This document shows positions 58,495-64,000 of a stretch of 64,000 bases of DNA, piece after piece. The notes under the pieces are model-generated. The model did not search any database and was not told where the DNA came from. It saw nothing but the letters and a program-made list of their open reading frames with translations. Where the stretch lies: assembly GCA_905221605.1 (NCBI GenBank), contig CAJNDS010001280.1:257501-321500 (forward strand), given 5' to 3'. The DNA comes from Symbiodinium natans. Taxonomy: Eukaryota; Sar; Dinophyceae; Suessiales; Symbiodiniaceae. The translations under genes and the position numbers were made by a program. How positions within the stretch are numbered: the first letter of the stretch is position 1; each line of letters begins with the position of its first letter.

Positions 58495-58586
58495 AAACTT
58501 GACTTTCTCGCTAGCAAGCACCACTCTTGAGCCAAAATGACGCACGAACATAGTTTATAAAACATACATGAACAAGTACATGATAC
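58495..58586 (-). repeat. Split direct repeat A1 (outer 5' end)
   Basis: 92 bp at the 5' end of the element, 91 identical to A2. It contains the spliced-leader 14-mer. Confidence 0.95.
58526..58539 (-). other. Dinoflagellate spliced-leader 3' end (14 nt) in the terminal repeat
   Basis: On the minus strand this reads CATTTTGGCTCAAG, identical to the last 14 nt of the dinoflagellate SL as I know it. Repeat A2 has the same motif with one change (CTCTAG). Relict SLs in recycled dinoflagellate cDNAs are typically truncated in this way. Confidence 0.7.
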
Positions 58587-59150
58587 ATTAAGACCGGCCC
58601 AAGGCACTCCATGGTGGTCAGCCAGTGGAGCGGCCCCGAGCGAAAGGTTCTCCGCTCACCCTGGCTTGCAGCTGCGCCCACCTGGATAGATGTTCGCGCG
58701 CAAGCAAAGTCTCAACAGACAGCCAGAGGGGAGGCCACACACGCAAGCTCAAAAGCTTGGGAGACCGCAATCTGGTAAGCAATGGTCCCTCCAGAGCCCA
58801 AGCCAATACGGCAAGGAGATGTGAGGGCTGACATCACTTTTGGCAGCCTGCAAGAGCCCAAGAGCACAGAAAAGGCAACCTACCCGGTCAAAGAGGGGCA
58901 GAGGAGGGAAGACTGGGCAGTCTTACCTAAGACATAACACGATGAACAATCAAGGCAAGACCAGCTCAGAGCACTCCATGGAGGCCAGCCGGTGCAGCCT
59001 TAAGAGACACTCCACTCCACTAGGCTTAGCGCCCAGGAGGGTGTTCCCGCCGACAAGTTGCATCAACCAGCCAGAAGGAAGGTCAATGCGCGTTAGTAGC
59101 AACCGGTTCCACTGTGGGAAACGCCAGTCCTTGCACATAGCGGAGCAGTG
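58587..59150. repeat. Tandem repeat family, right of the retroelement
   Basis: Continues the family of 48561-49399: 58590-58860 matches about 48735-49020, and a further diverged unit starts at about 58937 (GATGAACAATCAAGGCAAGA). Confidence 0.8.
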
Positions 59151-60387
59151 AACCTTAGGGTTTGCCATGTGTCTTTGCCAGCGGTGTGATGGGTCGGAGC
59201 AGTCCCTCTGCCTTGCCGTGCGTTCCAGTTTGAAGTGCACTTCTTCTTTTCACTGCCGGAACGCAGATTTATCTTCAGAATCGACTTAGTCAACTTAAAA
59301 GTGGAACATATGGATCGGCATGTGTTTCCCATCTGACAGGGACTTGGCCTGCTGTCTCTGGCCGGAAATGCAACATCTTAATTCCAAAGACGGAAAGGGA
59401 AAACTAAGAATTTTGCGCCTTTCTGAAGGATGGCAAGGAAGCAGGCAAGCAACCACAAGTCTAATGTGCAAGAAAAAGGGGTGGGTGAAAACGAAAGGTT
59501 CCCAAAGAACCACCGTTGCAGCTGCAAGCTGCATGCTACATGTTGCACCAATGTAGCACGCCAAACATACGTGAGCAAGCACACAAACCGTTAGTTTGCT
59601 GTCAGAGGCTTTGTTTCCGCAAGATTGCGTACGTCTTTAAGTACTGCACGTTGCACTAAGCAATGACCACAACCCTAAACTGGAGCAGACCCTTGCACAC
59701 AACCCTGGAGCACGCCGATGACCACGCGAACTTGCACACTATATTGAAAGGAGCAGCGTGCAAACTGTACCTCCACGGCGACTTTTACTTTTACGAGCAT
59801 TAGTACCGCCAACAAGCAAGCAAAAGGAGCGCCAGAGCATTGCACAAAAGCGGCGCGCGAACATGAAAACACATTGTCTGAAGCCAGACGGGCCACCTGG
59901 TCACGGGGCCAGTTTGGCCTCCGGTTAGGGGTCAGTTTGGGGTGAAAGCGTGCTGGTCAACTTCATGTTCAGAAGCTGTTCTCTGGCCTCTTCCTTTGGA
60001 CGGATGCGGAATCAAGAGCAGTCATTGCTGAAGGTCTTGGTCAAGAACCTGTTGCTGCTCTTACGGCAAAGTCGGACATCTCTTAAGAGCAATCATTGCC
60101 TTCGACTGTAAAAAAAGCCAAAACTGGGCTCTTGACACACGCCAGGTCATCAACTGCTTGCTATTAACGATGTGTGGTCCCTTCTAAGAAATGATGGCCT
60201 TGTTCTAAGGCAGTGTATCGCCGTTCAGGCAAAATTGACCTAGTATGGCAGGCTCAGGGCGTGCTGCGCTCAAGTCTGCGTTATTCCAGGTGGGCGTAAC
60301 CCCAGCATTGCCCAAGCAAACACAACTTTCAGAATGTCGCTGCGCCTTCTAAGTCCTTGCCAGTAAGACAGGTTGTTTCCGTCAGAA
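59151..60387. other. Gene-free stretch
   Basis: No supported gene, RNA or repeat. A single AACCCTAAAC at 59672 is too short to count as telomeric. Confidence 0.5.
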
Positions 60388-60670
60388 ACATTAGCCGGGC
60401 GCGGCGTCGCGCGCGGTTAACTTTAACCGCTCAAAACGCCGCGCCGCCCGCAGGGCGGCGCGGCGTCAGCCGCGCCGCTCGAGGCGCCGCGACCTTTTTT
60501 AAGGGGCCTCGCAGCAAGAGCAGTCCGCCGCTCGAGGCGTCACGTCTTCAAAGGAGGCGTACGCAGCCTAACAAACCGGCACCCACAGTCCGCAAGTGGA
60601 AATGCGGCCACCAACACGCCGCTCCAAGGCAGCAATTCCAGGCCACGCCGCTCGATGTGTTACACCCTTA
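60388..60670. repeat. GC-rich hairpin cluster and GCCGCTCGAGGCG motif repeats
   Basis: A 14-bp perfect inverted repeat with a 3-nt loop (60436-60449 / 60453-60466) follows an 8-bp one with a 2-nt loop (60413-60420 / 60423-60430). Then GCCGCTCGAGGCG-type motifs recur near 60472, 60528 and 60648, each followed by a CTTTTTTAAGG-, CTTCAAAGG- or CCCTTAAAG-like tail. Motifs of the same kind in opposite orientation lie at 63210-63380. Confidence 0.7.
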
Positions 60671-60877
60671 AAGAAGCTGTCCCCTGGCCTAGCAAACCCA
60701 CGCAACACAAGACCAAACACTGCCAAACAACCACGTCAAAAACGAAGCCTTGATCTGAACCGACCTGACTTGGATTCCCCAGCCTCACCATGCACCGGAA
60801 TCGACTCCAAAAACGCACAGCTCTTTTTGTACGCGCAAAACTCTGGCAAACTTCTAACAGCTTCTGCTTTCTGCTAG

Positions 60878-62567
60878 CTAGTTCAAGACTCTGATCCCTT
60901 TGTTGTCAAAAATAAGCTCTTCTTCTTCGGGATCGAAAAGTTCGCTTTGAACGTCCTCGCCTTCCGAATACACTGGCTCGTGCTCTTCATCACAGGAAAG
61001 TGAAAGCGGCTGAGGCGATTCTTCTGCAGGAGGCACCAAAACAGCAGCCTCCTCTGCAGATTTCGTTTCAGGGGCAGTGGAAGGCTTTGCCTTTCCCTTT
61101 CCAAAACTAGCCAAGCTTGCCCACGTTACGGAGCCAACGGAAGCACGCTCAAGCTTGCGCATTTCCGCAAAGACTTGAAAAGCATCCGTAAAGGAAAACC
61201 AATGCAAAAACTGAAAGGTGCGCACTCGCTCATGAAGTTGTGTCTCCATTGCCTCAGCCGTAGCAGGAGAAGGCCCGTGGTGTTGATGGGACGCTTGCCG
61301 ACCTCTCTTCGAAAGGTTGCAAAGAACCCATCCAACTTTTGGGTGCCCCCAACCCTGATCTCTTCCACCCATTGTCGCCCATCAAAGATCTTGAGCTTGA
61401 ACTTTCGAGTGAACTCTGGGTGGGGCGGCTTGTGTCGGACGTTGCTGTGCGCCAGTTTCAAATGAGCAAAAGAAGGTCCTCCCAAGGCTCCATTGTACAA
61501 ACATGGCAATGGCTCTTCAGAGTCCAGCTTCTTGTACGCCTTTGCACTGTCTGTGTGACAGACACTGCCAACGGCGATTCGGCTGGCTCCTGCGGAATTC
61601 ACGATCGTATCCTTCAGCTCCTGGATGCTCAAAGGGCCTCCTCCACCTTGTCCGGAAGCCGTCAACTTGTCCGGGAGCTTGTGAATGAAGACTTTCGCAC
61701 TTCCTCTACGAACGATCGCAATGTAACGGAGCCATAGAACCTTAGTGTAAATTGAAGATATCGCAAGCAATACAAACACTTTAACAAACGGACAAAACAA
61801 GGCCGATGAAACCCAGCAACCTTGTCGTCCAAGCCTTTGCTTCTAAAGCTGATCTCATCTAGCTCCACGTCCATCCCAGCACCACCCATCACAAGCTCTT
61901 CATTCATGCGGTCAATGATGGGCGTCAACCATTTGCGAAAATTCCCAAACAAGTCTCTGACAGTGCGGTGATCGACCCCCAGAATGAGACCAGCTTGATC
62001 CGGACTGACATTGATCGGGGACAAGAAGAGCCAAAGAGCACCAACCAAGGATCGAAGTGCCAATTTCTTGTTGAAGAGATCTGCGTCATGTGTCAATGCA
62101 GACTTTGAGCATCTGCAATTTTTTGTCTTGCACCTGTAAGAGGCATGGTCTCCCTTTCCTTCAATCCGCCAATTGGTCTCTTCGCACCATTCACACGGAT
62201 CAAGTCGACCATCATGCATCAAGTCCAAGTCAACACACATCTCCAAGAGCTCAGCAGAAGTCGAACAAAGAATTCCGTCAAGTGAAAAGCGTGTCCACAA
62301 GGAAGATCTGGACAAATTTGCTTGGCGACCTCGTTTTCTTTCGGGACTCTCTTGACGAGGATCCGTGTACGGTCTTGATGGCAAGGATGAGCTGGATCCA
62401 CGACTTTCAAAATGCTGCTGCAAGGCGCTTGCAGGTCGCTTTCTGGGCTTCACCTTTGGTTCTGCACTTTCAATGGGTGAGTCTTCTTCCCGAGCCCTGG
62501 ACTGACGACTTTTCGGCCAAGATTTGGGCTGAGAACAGACTCGTCTGTCTCTTCCTGCAGATCCCAT
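60878..62567 (-). CDS. ISXO2-like (IS1595-type) DDE transposase, one intron, probable frameshift
   Basis: The start is taken as the ATG at 62567 (ACCATGG context). Exon 1 holds a basic Ser/Arg-rich leader, then a zinc ribbon (CEWCEET... YRCKTKNCRC), a helix-turn-helix-like SPDQAGLILGVDHRTVRDLF, and the first acidic site ELDEISF. An 80-nt intron (61741-61820) joins DDK to VLWLRYIAIVRRGS in phase 0. Exon 2 carries the second Asp (CHTDSAKAY), HSNVRHKPPHPEF, and GTQKLDGFF, where Asp replaces the usual Glu. Near 61260-61285 (run GGGCC) the reading frame shifts. The new frame continues as AEAMETQLHERVRTFQFLHW and an acidic tail (DPEEEELIFDN) to 60878. The gene is therefore either frameshifted or carries a sequencing error. 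The product would cut and insert its own transposon. Confidence 0.78.
61741..61820 (-). other. 80-nt GT-AG intron of the transposase gene
   Basis: On the minus strand the donor is ACAAG|GTTGCTGGG and the acceptor ACACTAAG|GTTCTATGG. Both junctions read AAG|GTT, so the exact cut is ambiguous over a few bases. This AG|G repetition is common at dinoflagellate introns. Removal joins the two conserved transposase halves in frame. Confidence 0.8.
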
Positions 62568-62639
62568 GGTTACTTGTTTCCAGCTTCCCACCGAGCGCTG
62601 ATTGCAGTTCTTGCCATGATCCAAATTGCTGCAAATCAA

Positions 62640-63209
62640 AATGCATCAAATCAAAAGAAGCAAATGCTCAATCCGCTTCAAGAGAGAAAAGGTCAGGCAA
62701 TCTCAATTCTCATGTTAAGTTAGAAAAAAAACATGGGTAGAGTTTCTGCATGCCCAACCTCCCTTCTCTTCAGGGTCATTTCCTCCCTCACATTGGCCAA
62801 AAGAGGGCGATTTGGGCCTCCGCCCCGCCCCCTTTCAGGCAATGTGAAGGACAGACACAGATTTTTCAGTTTGAAAAAAAAATAAAATAATAAATTCTGA
62901 TAAAAACATTTTGGACAAATTGAAATGGTAAAGAACATTTTCAAAAAACAAAAAATGTCTGGTGTCTTTGAAGAAGACAAAATAAAAAAAATGCAACTTT
63001 GTTTTGAAGTGATCGTTGATTAAACTTGTTTGAATTAATCAGGTTTCTGTTATTGTGTTTGTTTGTCTTGTCTGGATTTCTTTGAACGGTTTTGTTTTGG
63101 TGTAAATCCTAAACAGTTGGAAACAAGTTTTTTGTTCTTGTAAAGCAGTTAGTGATCTGAAAAAAATTCAGTTTTGAAATCACTTGGTTTTTATTGTGTT
63201 ATGAACATC
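62640..63209. other. AT-rich stretch upstream of the transposase
   Basis: A/T runs (about 62870-63000 and 63040-63180) without coding potential. It could contain the transposase promoter, but no motif is clear. Confidence 0.5.
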
Positions 63210-63380
63210 GCTCTAAAGGTGTATCGTTTGAAGCGGCTAATTTGTAGATTTAAGAGACATCCTCTTAAGGTTGTCTCAAGTGGAGCGGCTGTAAAGATGG
63301 CACACCTTCTAACAGTGCAGCATTTGAAGTGGCAAGATTAGCCGCTTCAAATGCCGCGCCCGCCAAACATTATCCTGCTA
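63210..63380. repeat. Iterated AAGGTGTA..AAGCGGC motifs with a 15-bp inverted repeat
   Basis: TTTGAAGCGGCTAAT (63227-63241) is the exact reverse complement of 63337-63351. Between them are further diverged copies of the same motif (TTAAGGTTGTCTCAAGTGG then AGCGGC, about 63265-63290). The motif pairs with the left-side motifs at 60472-60670. Confidence 0.75.
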
Positions 63381-64000
63381 AAGGTGCAGCTGATCGTCTT
63401 TTCCAGGCCACCCCATCGTCTCAGGCTGCCTGGCCACCTGCATTTGGCCGAGCGCGTCGCAGTTCCTCCACTTCCCACCAGGCCGCTACATCGGATGCTA
63501 ACCTCTTGGGTGGATCTGCAAACTTGGGGGGAGTCCTTATAGGCCCTGAAGAATGCCTTGTAGGTTCTTCTCGGCAGAACTTCACGAGTTTTTCCAGCGA
63601 GCCTTAGGCGTTGACGAATCCAGTACGATTACTGTGGGGGGCTGGAGGGGTGTAGTTAATTTTGCGGGCCAAATGGACCCCCTAAACTAGGACCCCCAGG
63701 CCCCCTTTCCTGGCACGACCTCGATGCTCAGATTCGGTTGCTGAAAAGCAAAAAGAGGTGCGTTCCAGTGGCTTTCAAACATCTTTGAAGATGATGAAAA
63801 AAGCAGCTTGAAACAATGGCCAAGGAATCCGGCAAATCTTCCAACACTCCATCGTTTAGAAGTGCTTTGAACAATGGTCAGGAAGCGCGTCTTCTCCGTG
63901 AAAAGCTCCTCTTGACCTCCCAAGTCCGCGATTTGAAATTGCTTGAAACAAGCGTTTTTGAAAGCCTCTGACAGTGCCGTTTGGACAGAAATCAACTGCA
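63381..64000. other. Gene-free right edge
   Basis: No supported gene or repeat. Short frames on both strands show no domain-like features. Confidence 0.5.

Larger units (their letters stand above)
49400..58586 (-). mobile_element. Tyrosine-recombinase (DIRS-superfamily) retrotransposon with split direct repeats
   Basis: A 9,187-bp element on the minus strand. Its repeats have the PAT/Ngaro layout A1 - ORFs - B1 A2 B2: A1 58495-58586, B1 50030-50200, A2 49938-50029, B2 49400-49570. B1 and B2 are identical over 171 bp; A1 and A2 differ at one of 92 positions. B1 and A2 abut directly, which is what joining the outer ends (B2 to A1) would give, as expected for a circular intermediate. The ORFs are a coiled-coil protein, tyrosine recombinase, Gag, and Pol (dioxygenase-like, methyltransferase-like, RT, RNase H). 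There is no protease or DDE integrase, as usual for YR elements. Intact frames and near-identical repeats indicate a young insertion. It lies in a tandem repeat whose uninterrupted version is at 48700-48770. Confidence 0.93.
60388..63380 (-). mobile_element. Probable ISXO2/IS1595-like DNA transposon (limits approximate)
   Basis: The transposase gene is bracketed by iterated motifs in inverted orientation: AGCGGC next to TTTAAGGGTGTA on the left (read on the minus strand) and TCTAAAGGTGTA..GAAGCGGC on the right. Exact ends and target duplications were not identified, so the limits are a proposal. Confidence 0.45.

Overview
The window looks like nuclear DNA of a dinoflagellate, probably close to Symbiodiniaceae. 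Four observations support this. Many interstitial arrays of the telomeric heptamer TTTAGGG are present. Pieces resembling the dinoflagellate spliced leader (SL) occur, including an exact 14-nt match to its 3' end. The long genes are free of introns and there are very large stretches without genes. The gene families (LRR/HET-like protein, YR retrotransposon with zinc-finger Gag, ISXO2-like transposase) also fit. Taxonomy is inferred; no rRNA, tRNA or organelle marker was seen.

Layout. Positions 1-41 kb hold no convincing gene. This part is a patchwork of short blocks separated by interstitial telomeric tracts in both orientations. Its core (about 6.7-33.2 kb) is a decayed complex satellite: modules of about 0.5 kb recur some 35 times, with higher-order copies of about 0.93-1.0 kb and about 4 kb. 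Two telomeric inserts (28 nt = 4x7 and 63 nt = 9x7) can be compared with paralogous copies in the same window that lack them, so the joints can be read to the base. A myristoylation-type, HET-like, leucine-rich-repeat protein (39014-40867, minus) starts 41 bp from the last telomeric array. No telomeric array was seen from 41 to 64 kb.

Positions 41-49 kb hold an inverted minisatellite, a P-loop NTPase gene (42547-44412, minus), an unusual AT-rich island with GAACG/CGTTC motifs, and a broken integrase-core remnant.

Positions 49400-58586 are the main discovery: a complete-looking tyrosine-recombinase (DIRS-superfamily) retrotransposon on the minus strand. It has PAT/Ngaro-type split direct repeats (A1 - ORFs - B1 A2 B2) and a precise insertion, apparently without target duplication, into a tandem repeat whose empty version lies next to it. 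Its gene order is unusual: coiled-coil ORF, tyrosine recombinase, zinc-finger Gag, then a Pol carrying a 2OG-Fe(II) dioxygenase-like domain and a C5-methyltransferase-like domain ahead of reverse transcriptase and RNase H. Gag and Pol share one frame, separated by a single TGA. The terminal repeat contains the last 14 nt of the dinoflagellate SL.

Positions 60.4-63.4 kb hold an ISXO2/IS1595-like DDE transposase gene with one 80-nt GT-AG intron, a likely frameshift, and iterated inverted motifs on both sides. The remaining sequence shows nothing codable.
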